Origin: CALBPI01 sp039821605
GTDB taxonomy: Bacteria; Pseudomonadota; Gammaproteobacteria; Steroidobacterales; Woeseiaceae
Reading direction: 5' to 3'
DNA: 64,000 nucleotides
NCBI GenBank assembly: GCA_039821605.1
Contig: JBCBNV010000004.1
Location: 62,001-126,000 of the forward strand
Part shown: piece by piece, positions 43,185 to 51,949 of the stretch
Layout: each line of letters starts with the position of its first letter
Numbering within the stretch: the stretch's first letter is position 1
Translations under genes and position numbers: made by a program
The notes under the pieces: model-generated
What the model was told of the DNA's origin: nothing
What the model saw: the letters and a program-made list of their open reading frames with translations, nothing else
Databases searched by the model: none

Positions 43185-44398
43185 AACGCGTTGACGCCCG
43201 TCAGTGCCTTACCGACCACGAGCTGGTGCACGGTTTCCGTGCCCTCGTAGGTGATCACACTCTCGAGGTTGAGCGCGTGCCGGATGGGCACGTACTCGGC
43301 GCTGATGCCGCTGCCGCCCAGGATGTCGCGCGCGTCGCGGGCCGTGTCGATCGCCATGCGGGCGTTGTGCCACTTGGCCACCGAAACCTGCTCGGGGCGC
43401 ATGTTGCCGGCGTCGTTGAGACGACCCAGACGGTAGGACAACAACTGCGCCATCGTGATCTGGCGCGCCATCTCGGCCATGCGCAGCTGGATGGCCTGGT
43501 TGTGGTTGAGCGGGCGACCGAACAGCTCGCGGTCCGCCGTGTAGTCGAGCACCGCGTCAAGGCAGGCCTGCGCCGCACCGATGCAGCCCCAGGTAATGCC
43601 GTACCGCGCCTTGGTCAGGCAGCCCAGCGGACCGCGCAAGCCTTTGACGTTGGGCAGCATGGCGCTGGCCGGTACACGCACGTCATCAAGAAACAGGGCG
43701 CCCGTCAGCGAGGCGCGCAACGAGAACTTATTTTCGATTTCCTGGATGTCGAAGCCTGGTGCGTCGGTCGGCACGATGAAGCCGCGCACGCCTTCGTCGG
43801 TCATGGCCCAGATGACGGCCATGTCGGCGATGGGCGCATTCGTGATCCACATCTTCGAGCCCGAGATGCGCCAGTCGTCGCCGTCGCGTTTGGCGACGGT
43901 CTTCATGTTGGCCGGGTCGCTGCCGCCGTGCGGCTCGGTAAGGCCAAAACAGCCCACGGCTTCCGCCGTGGCGAGCTTCGGCAGCCATTCCTGCTTCTGT
44001 TCCTCGGAGCCGTAGGCGTAGATCGGGTGCATCACAAGACTCGACTGCACCGACACAAAGCTGCGGATGCCGGAGTCGCCGCGCTCGAGCTCCTGGCAGA
44101 CGAGGCCGTAGCTGACCTGGTTCATGCCCGCGCAGCCGTAGCCGTCGATGGTGCTGCCCAGAAGTCCCAGCTCGGCGATTTGCGGAACGATGTCGCGCGG
44201 GAACGTGTGCTGCTCGAAGTGCTCGCGGATGATGGGCAGCACCTCCGCATCGACGAAGCGGCGCACCGTGTCCTGCACCATGGCCTCGTCCTCGGTGAGC
44301 TCCGAGCGGATGTCGTAGAGATCGAGCGGATCGACGCTCGAGCGCGTGCCCTTGGGTGGGTCCAGAGGTGTTGCAGTGGCCACGGTCAGTCCTCGCAT
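43181..44398 (-). CDS. gcdH: Glutaryl-CoA dehydrogenase
   Basis: 405 residues. It has VSVQSSLVMHPIYAYGSEEQKQ, CFGLTEPHGGSDPANM, KMWITNAPIADM, KFSLRASLTGALFLDDV and a catalytic Glu in ESVITYEGTETVHQLVVGKALTG, all typical of GCDH rather than short-chain acyl-CoA dehydrogenases. It oxidises and decarboxylates glutaryl-CoA to crotonyl-CoA in lysine and tryptophan breakdown. The start could be a few codons in, since the first ten residues are not conserved. The MATE gene follows with a CTGA overlap. Confidence 0.9.
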   Translation of the reverse strand: MRGLTVATATPLDPPKGTRSSVDPLDLYDIRSELTEDEAMVQDTVRRFVDAEVLPIIREHFEQHTFPRDIVPQIAELGLLGSTIDGYGCAGMNQVSYGLVCQELERGDSGIRSFVSVQSSLVMHPIYAYGSEEQKQEWLPKLATAEAVGCFGLTEPHGGSDPANMKTVAKRDGDDWRISGSKMWITNAPIADMAVIWAMTDEGVRGFIVPTDAPGFDIQEIENKFSLRASLTGALFLDDVRVPASAMLPNVKGLRGPLGCLTKARYGITWGCIGAAQACLDAVLDYTADRELFGRPLNHNQAIQLRMAEMARQITMAQLLSYRLGRLNDAGNMRPEQVSVAKWHNARMAIDTARDARDILGGSGISAEYVPIRHALNLESVITYEGTETVHQLVVGKALTGVNAF

Positions 44399-44450
44399 TG
44401 GTGACCTGCAAGTTTATCAGAGCGGCGCTCTGGCGACGTCGACGGGCTGT

Positions 44451-44921
44451 CTAGTCGCGGCGTTGTACAGCGTGGTGAAACAGCCAGAGCGGCGCAAGCA
44501 TCGCAAGCTGCACGAACTCGGCCAGGTTGCGCGCCGACTTGTCGCGCATGCCCGCCAGATCGAGGCACAGCGCCATAGTGATGAGCGCCGCGGCGATGAG
44601 GGGCAGCTGCGGCGTCAGCGCGGCCAGCAGACCGACGCTCACGCCAAAGACGACGACGATGGGCACGAGCGCGAGCGCCAGGGGCAGCGACAGGATGAAG
44701 TAATAGACAATGAGCGCGATGAGCAGCAGCGTCGACCAGTTGAGCAGCAGCGAGATCCGGCGCAGTGCCTGGGGTACGGGCAACGCCCACAAGGCTGCGA
44801 GCACCCCGAGCGCGAGCAACACCGTGGCCACGGCGTGCAGCCAGGGCAGGCGCCGCGCGGCGAACAACGCGTCGTAGCGGTCGATCCAGTGTCCGAGCGC
44901 CGTCTGGGGGGAACTTTCCAT
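44451..44921 (-). CDS. Small multi-pass membrane protein
   Basis: 156 residues from ATG at 44921 (an ATG nine codons up is also possible). Four or five hydrophobic helices are visible: LHAVATVLLALGVLAALWAL, STLLLIALIVYYFILSLPLAL, LVPIVVVFGVSVGLLAAL, LIAAALITMALCLDLAG and VQLAMLAPLWLFHHAV. The opening GHWIDRYDALF is loosely like Mpo1/DUF962 proteins, but I cannot confirm that. It lies between gcdH and the divergent OmpA-like gene. Confidence 0.6.
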   Translation of the reverse strand: MESSPQTALGHWIDRYDALFAARRLPWLHAVATVLLALGVLAALWALPVPQALRRISLLLNWSTLLLIALIVYYFILSLPLALALVPIVVVFGVSVGLLAALTPQLPLIAAALITMALCLDLAGMRDKSARNLAEFVQLAMLAPLWLFHHAVQRRD

Positions 44922-45043
44922 AAGCCCAGTGTGCCGTATCCAGGTCATCGCCGTTAAGCCCCGGTTCAGGGGAATCCCCCCAAGCTTGTGCGCAACGGTT
45001 TGATAAAATCAGGCCCCTTGGGCACAACGAAGGAAGACCCCCC

Positions 45044-45721
45044 ATGAAGACGAAACTCGTGCGAACGATCGTTGCGGTCGGCGGCGTGGCCATGCTGGCG
45101 ACAGCCTGCACCACGGTCGATCCGTACACCCGCGAGCAGAAGACGAGCCAGGCCACGCGTGGCGCGCTGATTGGCGCCGCTGCCGGGGTTGTGGTTGGCC
45201 TCATCTCAGGCGACGACGCCGTGGAACGGCGCCAGCGCGCGCTCATCGGCGCCGGCGTCGGTGCGCTGGCCGGTGGCGCCATCGGTGGTTACATGGACCG
45301 CCAGGAAGCCGAGCTTCGGGCTCAGCTCGAATCATCCGGCGTGAGCGTCACGCGCATCGGTGACCAGATCACGCTCAACATGCCCGGCAACGTGACCTTT
45401 GCCAGCGACAGCTCGAACATCAACCCGTCGTTCTACGAGGTGTTGGGTTCGGTGTCCGTCGTGTTGCAGAAGTACCAGTCGACCGTGATCGAAGTTGCGG
45501 GCCACACGGACAGCGACGGCAGCGTCGAGTACAACCAGGCGCTGTCGGAGCGTCGCGCCGACTCGGTTGCGGCCTACCTGCGCAGCCAGCAGGTCATGGG
45601 CGAGCGCATCATCACGCTCGGCCAGGGCGAGCTGCGCCCCGTGGCCAGCAACGCGACGGCGTCCGGCAAGCAGGCCAACCGCCGCGTTGAGCTGACGCTG
45701 GTGCCGCTGACGGCCGGATGA
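45044..45721 (+). CDS. OmpA-family lipoprotein with glycine zipper
   Basis: 225 residues. A lipoprotein signal (VGGVAMLATAC) puts the lipidated Cys near residue 22. A glycine-zipper region follows (GALIGAAAGVVVGLISG ... ALIGAGVGALAGGAIGGYMD), and then a C-terminal OmpA domain (IEVAGHTDSDGSVEYNQALSERRADSV, with the peptidoglycan-binding Asp and Arg). It is similar in layout to E. coli YiaD and would tether the outer membrane to peptidoglycan. A strong terminator follows directly. Confidence 0.9.
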   Translation: MKTKLVRTIVAVGGVAMLATACTTVDPYTREQKTSQATRGALIGAAAGVVVGLISGDDAVERRQRALIGAGVGALAGGAIGGYMDRQEAELRAQLESSGVSVTRIGDQITLNMPGNVTFASDSSNINPSFYEVLGSVSVVLQKYQSTVIEVAGHTDSDGSVEYNQALSERRADSVAAYLRSQQVMGERIITLGQGELRPVASNATASGKQANRRVELTLVPLTAG

Positions 45722-45743
45722 GCCTGAGCGCACATCGCGACAC

Positions 45744-45782
45744 ACGGGGCAGCGGCGCAACCGCTGCCCCGTCTTTCTTTTG
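45744..45782 (+). terminator. Rho-independent terminator after the OmpA-like gene
   Basis: A 12-bp perfect stem (ACGGGGCAGCGG with its complement), a 5-base loop CGCAA and a T-rich tail CTTTCTTTT. It is 23 bases below the stop codon of the lipoprotein gene. Confidence 0.92.
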
Positions 45783-45791
45783 GGTTGACGC

Positions 45792-46217
45792 ATGCGTGTA
45801 AACAGGCGCGCGGCCATCCGCCTCGCGGTACTCGCCGTCGGCGCCGTCATCGCGGCGTTCATCGCCGAGTACGAGACGGGAACACCGCGCCGCGCCGAGT
45901 CGCCGACGCAGTGGACCCAGGCGCTCGACGACGAGTGGGTGGCGACGGCGGTAACCATCTACCGCGAGCTGCCCGACGACAACGAAGGCTCGCGCCACCA
46001 GCGCCTGCTGGGTCGCACCGACGACGGGCACTCGCTGCTCATCGTGCACAACATCGATCTCGCGCCGCGCGTACCGGCGCGCGCGGGCGACCGCATCGAG
46101 GTACGCGGCCACTTCGTCTGGAACGACAAGGGCGGGCTCGTGCACTGGACCCACCACGATCCCCAGGGCCGCCACGACGGCGGCTACATCGATTTCGACG
46201 GCAAGCGCTACCGCTGA
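45792..46217 (+). CDS. DUF3465 protein
   Basis: 141 residues with an N-terminal hydrophobic anchor or signal (AIRLAVLAVGAVIAAFIAEY). Its periplasmic domain contains DEWVATAVTIYRELPDD, GSRHQRLLGRTDDG and the family hallmark GLVHWTHHDPQGRHDGGYIDFDG. The signature resembles an OB-fold domain with conserved histidines. Function unknown. It lies 54 bases before folD. Confidence 0.8.
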   Translation: MRVNRRAAIRLAVLAVGAVIAAFIAEYETGTPRRAESPTQWTQALDDEWVATAVTIYRELPDDNEGSRHQRLLGRTDDGHSLLIVHNIDLAPRVPARAGDRIEVRGHFVWNDKGGLVHWTHHDPQGRHDGGYIDFDGKRYR

Positions 46218-46271
46218 CGGGTCGATTTGGTTAGGCTCGCGCCCCACTTCAGGACTCGCGCGGGAAACGGC

Positions 46272-47150
46272 ATGGCGGAACGAATCGACGGCAAGGCACG
46301 CGCGGCGATGCTGCGTGAGGACGTGGCGGCCGGCGTGCAGACGCTGTTCGACGCGACGGGCATCCGTCCGGGCCTGACCGTGGTCATCGTCGGCGAAGAC
46401 CCGGCCAGCCAGGTCTACGTGCGTAACAAGGGCCGCATGGCCGAGGCCGCAGGCCTCGTGTCCAACACGCACCGGCTGCCCGCCGACGTGCCCGAGGCCG
46501 AGCTGCTAGCGCTCATTGATGAGCTCAACGGCGACGACAGCGTTCACGGCATTCTCGTGCAGCTGCCGCTGCCCGACCACATCGACGACCGCACGGTCAT
46601 CAACCGCATCGACCCCGACAAAGACGTGGACGGCTTTCACACCGTCAACGTCGGCCGGCTGTCGATCGGGCTTGATGGCTTTGTGCCCTGCACACCACTG
46701 GGCTGTCTGGATCTGATCAAGCACTCGGGTGCACCGCTGGCAGGTGCGCACGCCGTCATCGTGGGTCGCTCCAACATCGTCGGCAAGCCCATGGCGGCGT
46801 TGCTGCTCGCGGAACATTGCACGGTCACGATCGCGCATTCGCGGACCAAGGATCTGGCCGCGCTGTGCCGCACGGCCGACATCCTCGTCGCCGCCGTCGG
46901 TCGCCCCGGGCTCATTGCCGGTGACTGGGTCAAAGAGGGCGCGACCGTCATCGACGTTGGTATCAACCGCATCGACGCGGGCGAGGGCAAGACGCGACTC
47001 GTGGGCGACGTGGACTTCGAGGCCGCGGCGCAGCGTGCGGCGGCCATCACGCCTGTACCTGGCGGTGTTGGCCCCATGACCATCGCCTGCCTGCTTTCCA
47101 ATACCCTGAAAGCAGCAAAGCGCGCCCGGGGGCGCGCTTCGCAAGTCTAG
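46272..47150 (+). CDS. folD: Bifunctional methylenetetrahydrofolate dehydrogenase/cyclohydrolase
   Basis: 292 residues from ATG at 46272 (a 15-codon extension upstream is not conserved). Key segments are VGEDPASQVYVRNKGRMAEAAG with the catalytic Lys of the YxxxK, GILVQLPLPDHID, DPDKDVDGFH, VIVGRSNIVGKPMA and ITPVPGGVGPMTIACLL. It interconverts methylene-THF, methenyl-THF and formyl-THF. It converges on rpoH, and a GC hairpin lies in its last codons. Confidence 0.95.
   Translation: MAERIDGKARAAMLREDVAAGVQTLFDATGIRPGLTVVIVGEDPASQVYVRNKGRMAEAAGLVSNTHRLPADVPEAELLALIDELNGDDSVHGILVQLPLPDHIDDRTVINRIDPDKDVDGFHTVNVGRLSIGLDGFVPCTPLGCLDLIKHSGAPLAGAHAVIVGRSNIVGKPMAALLLAEHCTVTIAHSRTKDLAALCRTADILVAAVGRPGLIAGDWVKEGATVIDVGINRIDAGEGKTRLVGDVDFEAAAQRAAAITPVPGGVGPMTIACLLSNTLKAAKRARGRASQV
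47118..47139. terminator. GC-rich hairpin between folD and rpoH
   Basis: A perfect 10-bp inverted repeat (AAGCGCGCCC with its complement) separated by two bases lies inside the folD 3' end, 32 bases from the rpoH stop. It could slow or end transcription from both sides. It has no T tract on the plus strand, so it is a weak call. Confidence 0.35.
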
Positions 47151-47170
47151 GTCCGGAGCCTTGCGCGACG

Positions 47171-48037
47171 TCAGTCGGCGTCGAGCGTGGCCTTGAGCTT
47201 CTTGATGGCAGCCGCCTCGATCTGACGAATGCGCTCGGCGGAAACGCCGTAGCGGTCGGCCAGGTCGTGCAGCGTGGTCTTTTTCTCCGAGAGCCAACGC
47301 TGCTGCAGGATGTCGCGGCTGCGGTCATCGAGCGCGGCCAGTGCTGCGCCCAGGCGCGCCGTCGCGTCCTGCTGCCAGTCGGCGGACTCGACGAGATCGG
47401 CCGGGTTGGCGTCTTCGCTCTCGAGGAAGGCGGCGGGCGCAAAGGTGCGCTCGTCGTCGTCGGCGGGGCCCAGGTCGAAGGCCGCGTCACGCGCCGCAAG
47501 ACGTTTTTCCATCTCCACGACTTCGCGCACGCTCACACCAAGATCCTTGGCGACGGCCTGGGTTTCGTCGTGCGACAGCCAGGCCAGACCCTTCTTGGCT
47601 TTGCGCAGGTTGAAGAACAGCTTGCGTTGCGCCTTGGTCGTCGCGACCTTCACGACGCGCCAGTTGCGCAGAACGAACTCGTGAATCTCGGCGCGGATCC
47701 AGTGCACGGCGAACGACACGAGGCGCACGCCCACGTCGGGGTCGAAGCGCTTCACGGCCTTCATGAGGCCGACGTTGCCTTCCTGGATGAGGTCGCCGAT
47801 GGGCAAGCCGTAGCCTGAGTAACCCTTGGCGATGTGCACCACGAAACGCAGGTGCGCCATAACGAGCTCACGCGCGGCATCGAGGTTGCCGTCGTCAATG
47901 AACTCGCGGGCGAGCGTCTGCTCGTCTTCCTTGCTGAGCACAGGGATGCTGCTGACGGCCTGGATGTACGCGTCGAGGCTGCCGACCGGACCGGTCAGCA
48001 TCAGATCCTGGTGCTTGATTGCCAGTTCTTTTGCCAT
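47171..48037 (-). CDS. rpoH: RNA polymerase sigma-32 factor
   Basis: 288 residues. It has region 2 with LIQEGNVGLMKAVKRFDPDVGVRLVSFAVHWIRAEI, the RpoH box QRKLFFNLR in the C region, and region 4 with LHDLADRYGVSAERIRQIEAAAIKKLK. It directs heat-shock transcription. The AAGGA Shine-Dalgarno is 12 bases from the ATG. The upstream region contains a perfect CIRCE operator, so HrcA probably controls it as well. Confidence 0.96.
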   Translation of the reverse strand: MAKELAIKHQDLMLTGPVGSLDAYIQAVSSIPVLSKEDEQTLAREFIDDGNLDAARELVMAHLRFVVHIAKGYSGYGLPIGDLIQEGNVGLMKAVKRFDPDVGVRLVSFAVHWIRAEIHEFVLRNWRVVKVATTKAQRKLFFNLRKAKKGLAWLSHDETQAVAKDLGVSVREVVEMEKRLAARDAAFDLGPADDDERTFAPAAFLESEDANPADLVESADWQQDATARLGAALAALDDRSRDILQQRWLSEKKTTLHDLADRYGVSAERIRQIEAAAIKKLKATLDAD

Positions 48038-48136
48038 GCTGCGATGGAATCCTTTTAAAGCTTGTGAAGCGGCCGCACTACACGGCCGGGTACTGCCTGA
48101 TGAGACCCGGTCGGCGACCTTTTTCTTACGTGCATT

Positions 48137-48163
48137 TTAGCACTCGAAGGATTGGAGTGCTAA
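48137..48163. promoter_or_regulatory. CIRCE operator (HrcA site) upstream of rpoH
   Basis: TTAGCACTC, nine bases, GAGTGCTAA: a perfect match to the CIRCE consensus with both 9-bp arms intact, extending one more matched base on each side. It lies 100-126 bases above the rpoH ATG, where HrcA could block or delay rpoH transcription. hrcA itself is not in the window. Confidence 0.9.
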
Positions 48164-48242
48164 AGCTGGGGTCAGGTTCCCGGTTCAGGCGGCGAAATGG
48201 GCCAAATTGCCCCGTTTCACGCCCGTTATTCGACGTTCGCGC

Positions 48243-49154
48243 CTATTTGGGTTCAATTCGGCGCATGTGACGCGCTGTGGCCAGCCAGGACCCGGCCAGG
48301 CCCAGCCCCACACCGACGGCCACGAGCACCGCGGTTTCGCGCAGATCGAGCCCCGCAAGGCGCCAGGTGCCGCCGTAGAGGCCCGCCAGCGCCGAAACCG
48401 GGCCCGAGAGGAGTGCCGTGGCGACGGCCACGAGTACGACCGCGGCCAGCCCGCCCGCGAGTCCGTACCAGAACCCCGTGTAGAGGAACGGGCGGCGGAT
48501 AAAGCCGTCGCTGGCGCCCACGAGCTGCATGATCTCGATCTCATCACGCCGGTTCTGGATGTCGAGCCGGATCGTGTTGCCGATCACCACGAGCAGCGCG
48601 AGTCCGAGCATGCCCGCGGCCAGCAGAATGCCGCGGCGCACGAGCTGCAGCATGGCCTGGAAGCGACTGACCCATTCGGTGTCGAGTTGCACGATGTCGG
48701 CCTCGGGCAGGTTCTCGAGCTCCTGTTTGAGCAGGGCGCTGGCCTCGAGCGAGAGCGATGCGATGGGGCGCACGACGAGTGCGTGCGGCAACGGGTTGTT
48801 GTCGAGCGCGTCGAGTGCGGCACCGAAGCCCGAGTTTGCGGCGAAGGCCTCGAGCGCCTCGTCGGCATCAACGAGCGTGACCTGCTCGATGTCTGCGCGC
48901 GAGGCCAACAGCCTGCCCAGCTGATCCGCGGCGTCGCGGTCGATGTCGGGCTGCAGGTACATGGAGAAGTCGGTCGCGCCCTGCCAGCCGCCGCTGACCG
49001 TGAGCGCGTTCTTGACGAGGACCTGCAGCGCACCGGGCAGCGCCAATGTGACGCCGATGACGAGCACGGTCAGCACCGTGGCGAGCGGCGACTCCGCGAG
49101 CTTGCCCAGCGAGGCCAGCGCGGTTTGTGCGTGTCTGCCGATCCAGGCCTGCAT
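48243..49154 (-). CDS. ftsX: Cell division protein FtsX
   Basis: 303 residues. It has four transmembrane helices (first LATVLTVLVIGVTLALPGALQVL) and a periplasmic loop between helices 1 and 2 that regulates peptidoglycan hydrolases. LDIQNRRDEIEIMQLVGASDGFIRRPFLYTG is the standard FtsX/MacB-like segment. It forms the FtsEX complex at the septum. It overlaps ftsE by one base. Confidence 0.95.
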   Translation of the reverse strand: MQAWIGRHAQTALASLGKLAESPLATVLTVLVIGVTLALPGALQVLVKNALTVSGGWQGATDFSMYLQPDIDRDAADQLGRLLASRADIEQVTLVDADEALEAFAANSGFGAALDALDNNPLPHALVVRPIASLSLEASALLKQELENLPEADIVQLDTEWVSRFQAMLQLVRRGILLAAGMLGLALLVVIGNTIRLDIQNRRDEIEIMQLVGASDGFIRRPFLYTGFWYGLAGGLAAVVLVAVATALLSGPVSALAGLYGGTWRLAGLDLRETAVLVAVGVGLGLAGSWLATARHMRRIEPK

Positions 49155-49849
49155 CAGTCGATCTCGAAGGCCTGCTGGCCCGACGGGTTGGCACTGTCCG
49201 CGGTCAGGCGGCCGTGGTCGAGCGTGATGCGGCGGTGTCCCATCTCGGTGATCAGCGACATATCGTGCGACGCAATCAGCAGCGTGACGCCGATGTCACG
49301 AAAGCGCTCGAACAGCGTCATGATGCCGCGTGAGAGTTCGGGGTCGAGGTTGCCCGTGGGTTCGTCGGCGATGACGATCTTGGGCCGCGCAACAATGGCG
49401 CGTGCGATGCCCACGCGTTGCTGCTCGCCCGACGACAGCGTTTCGGGGCGCTGCTTTTCCTTTGCCAGCAGATCGACCTGGTCGAGCGCGGCACGCACGC
49501 GTTTGCCAATGTCGCGTGGGCGCATGCCCGTGATCACGAGCGGCAGTGCGACGTTGTCGAACACGGTGCGGTCGAACAGCAGCTTGTGGTCCTGGAACAC
49601 CATGCCGATGTCGCGGCGGTAGGCGGCCAGCCCGCGGCGGCCGATGCCGCGCGTGCTGCGCTTGTCGACGAGCACCTGGCCGCGGGTCGGGCGCTCGATG
49701 AGACCGATGAGCCGCAGCAGCGTGCTCTTGCCCGCGCCCGAATGACCCGTGACAAACACGAGCTCGCCCGAGTCGATGTCGAGCATGAGGTTGGAGAGCG
49801 CTTCGTGTCCGCCCGGGTAGCGTTTGCTGACGTTGTCAAAGCGGATCAT
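49154..49849 (-). CDS. ftsE: Cell division ATP-binding protein FtsE
   Basis: 231 residues: Walker A GHSGAGKST, signature LSSGEQQRVGIARAIV, Walker B KIVIADEPTGNLDPE and switch His (ASHDMSL). It is the cytoplasmic ATPase of FtsEX. Its ATG overlaps the ftsY stop by 4 bases, and its stop overlaps ftsX by one, keeping the canonical ftsY-ftsE-ftsX order. Confidence 0.96.
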   Translation of the reverse strand: MIRFDNVSKRYPGGHEALSNLMLDIDSGELVFVTGHSGAGKSTLLRLIGLIERPTRGQVLVDKRSTRGIGRRGLAAYRRDIGMVFQDHKLLFDRTVFDNVALPLVITGMRPRDIGKRVRAALDQVDLLAKEKQRPETLSSGEQQRVGIARAIVARPKIVIADEPTGNLDPELSRGIMTLFERFRDIGVTLLIASHDMSLITEMGHRRITLDHGRLTADSANPSGQQAFEID

Positions 49850-50784
49850 GCGTCGCCGCCGAGCAGGGCGCTCGCGAAGCCCTCGGCCTCGAAGGGCTGC
49901 ATGTCTTCGAGCTGCTCGCCGATGCCGATGAAGCGCACGGGAATGCGCAGCGAGTCGACGATCGCGAGGATCACGCCACCCTTGGCGCTGCCGTCGAGCT
50001 TCGTGACCGTGATGCCCGTGAGGCCCAGTGCATCGTTGAAGAGCCGGGCCTGCTGCAACGCGTTCTGACCCTGGCTGCCATCGATGACAAGCATGATTTC
50101 GTGCGGCGCCGTCTCGTCGTGGCGCGCGATGACGCGCTTGACCTTGGCCAGCTCGTCCATGAGGCCCTGCTGGTTTTGCAGGCGTCCGGCGGTGTCGGCG
50201 ATGAGCACGTCGATGTCGCGAGCCTGCGCGGCACTCATGGCGTCGAACACCACGGCCGCGGGATCCGCGCCGCTGGCCTGGGCCACGACGGGCACGTCAT
50301 TGCGTTCGCCCCAGGCCTGCAACTGCTCGACAGCGGCGGCGCGGAACGTATCCGCGGCGGCCAGCATCACGGACAGCCCGGCGTCCTTGAAGCGGCGCGC
50401 AAGCTTGCCGGCGGTGGTCGTCTTGCCAGCGCCGTTGACGCCCACCATGAGCAGCACGAACGGGCGCTTGTCACCCACCACCAGTGGTGCCTCGCCAGGC
50501 TGGAGCAGGTCGGTCAGCGTGCGCTTGAGCCCGTCGCGCAGTGCCTCGGCATCGCGCTTTTCCTTGCGTGCCAGGTTCTTGTTGAGCGCCCCCATGATGG
50601 TCTCGGTGGTCTCCACGCCGACGTCGGCCATGAGCAGGCGCGTCTCGATCTCCTCGAGCGTCTCATCGTCAATGCGCCCGCCGGGCACCAGTTCGGTGAT
50701 GTCCCGGGTCAGCCACGAGTCGCCGCGGTTCAGGCGTGCGCGCAGGCGCTTGAAGAATCCGGGTTGCGCGTCGTTATTGGTCAT
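49846..50784 (-). CDS. ftsY: Signal recognition particle receptor FtsY
   Basis: 312 residues, made up of the N and G domains only. The long acidic A domain of E. coli FtsY is absent and a short amphipathic start (FFKRLRARLNRG) takes its place. GTPase motifs are GVNGAGKTTTAGKLA, AAADTFRAAAVEQL, IADTAGRLQNQ and TKLDGSAKGG. It docks SRP-ribosome complexes at the inner membrane. It heads the ftsYEX operon and is divergent from rsmD. Confidence 0.95.
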   Translation of the reverse strand: MTNNDAQPGFFKRLRARLNRGDSWLTRDITELVPGGRIDDETLEEIETRLLMADVGVETTETIMGALNKNLARKEKRDAEALRDGLKRTLTDLLQPGEAPLVVGDKRPFVLLMVGVNGAGKTTTAGKLARRFKDAGLSVMLAAADTFRAAAVEQLQAWGERNDVPVVAQASGADPAAVVFDAMSAAQARDIDVLIADTAGRLQNQQGLMDELAKVKRVIARHDETAPHEIMLVIDGSQGQNALQQARLFNDALGLTGITVTKLDGSAKGGVILAIVDSLRIPVRFIGIGEQLEDMQPFEAEGFASALLGGDA

Positions 50785-50870
50785 CAGGTGGGGAAGGTGT
50801 CGCAGACGGGCGCCATGCTACCAGTGGCCCTGAGTTTATCGAAGCACGCCGCGCCGTTTACGATGGTGGC

Positions 50871-51452
50871 GTGAACGCACGTAACCGAATCGGACGGGTC
50901 CGCATCATCGGCGGACAGTGGCGCAGCCGCCAGCTTGACGTCGCCGATGCGCCCGGCCTGCGCCCCAGCGGCAGCCGCGTGCGTGAGACCTTGTTTAACT
51001 GGCTCACGCCGCATCTGCCTGGTGCGCGTGTGCTCGATGCCTTCGCGGGTACGGGTGCGCTGGGATTCGAGGCGCTGTCGCGCGGTGCGAGTCACGCGCT
51101 GCTCGTGGAGCGGGACGCGGCCGCCGTGGCGGCGCTCAGGCGCAATGCGCAGGCGCTCGACGCCAACTGCGAGGTGCGCCAGGCCGATGCGCGCGCGCTG
51201 CTCGCCGCGCCCAACCCCGGCGCGCCCTTCGATATCGTGTTTCTCGACCCGCCCTTCGCCGCGGGCGACGCGTTGCGATTGTGTACACTCAGCGCCGATA
51301 ACGGCTGGCTGACGCAAGGCGGGCGGTTGTACCTGGAACAGCCCGCTGCCGTAACAGTCGAGCCCGGACCGCCGCTTGAGCCGATTCGCGAGAAGACGGC
51401 AGGGCAGGTCCGTTTTGCGTTGTATGCGCTGGCTGAGGGAGCACAACAATGA
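50871..51452 (+). CDS. rsmD: 16S rRNA m2G966 methyltransferase
   Basis: 193 residues from GTG at 50871. It begins RVRIIGGQWRSRQLDVAD, the RsmD N-terminus, then PSGSRVRETLFNWL, the SAM loop VLDAFAGTGALGFEALSRGA, and the catalytic FLDPPF. It methylates G966 of 16S rRNA. Its stop overlaps coaD (ATGA), the usual rsmD-coaD operon. Confidence 0.93.
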   Translation: MNARNRIGRVRIIGGQWRSRQLDVADAPGLRPSGSRVRETLFNWLTPHLPGARVLDAFAGTGALGFEALSRGASHALLVERDAAAVAALRRNAQALDANCEVRQADARALLAAPNPGAPFDIVFLDPPFAAGDALRLCTLSADNGWLTQGGRLYLEQPAAVTVEPGPPLEPIREKTAGQVRFALYALAEGAQQ

Positions 51453-51949
51453 AGAAGATTGGCGCCATGTACCCGGGCACCTTCGATCCCGTGACGCTGG
51501 GCCACGAGGACCTCGTGCGCCGAGCCGCGCGGCTTTTTGACCGCGTTGTCGTCGCGGTGGCGGCCAACCCGGGCAAATCGCCCATGTTCACGCTGGGCGA
51601 GCGCGTCGAGTTGGCGCGCCATGTGCTCGCCGACCTCGATAACGTCGAGGTGGCGGGTTATACGGGCCTCACGATCCAGTTCGCCGAAGAGAACGGCCTG
51701 GCCGTCATCATGCGCGGTCTTCGCGCGGTGTCTGACTTCGAGTACGAATTCCAGCTCGCGAACATGAACCGGCACCTGACGCCCGGGGTGGAAAGCGTGT
51801 TTCTCACGCCGCAGGACCGCTACTCCTATATTTCCTCCTCGCTCGTGCGCGAGGTGGCCAAGCTCGGTGGCGACGTCACGGAATTCGTCTCGCCCATCGT
51901 GCGCGAGGCCTTGCTGGCCCGTTCGGGCGCCGGCGGCACGCCGGCCTGA
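51449..51949 (+). CDS. coaD: Phosphopantetheine adenylyltransferase
   Basis: 166 residues. It has the nucleotidyltransferase motif YPGTFDPVTLGHEDLV, IMRGLRAVSDFEYEFQLANMNRHL and the PQDRYSYISSSLVREVAKLGGDV segment with the ISSS(L/T)VRE motif. It makes dephospho-CoA in coenzyme A synthesis. It is translationally coupled to rsmD, and its stop abuts the stop of convergent mutM. Confidence 0.96.
   Translation: MKKIGAMYPGTFDPVTLGHEDLVRRAARLFDRVVVAVAANPGKSPMFTLGERVELARHVLADLDNVEVAGYTGLTIQFAEENGLAVIMRGLRAVSDFEYEFQLANMNRHLTPGVESVFLTPQDRYSYISSSLVREVAKLGGDVTEFVSPIVREALLARSGAGGTPA

Noticed and set aside
48165..48242. GGGGTCAGG-containing sequence resembling leaders of REP-associated transposases
   Set aside because: Only a short match, with no transposase and no clear palindromic REP in the window.
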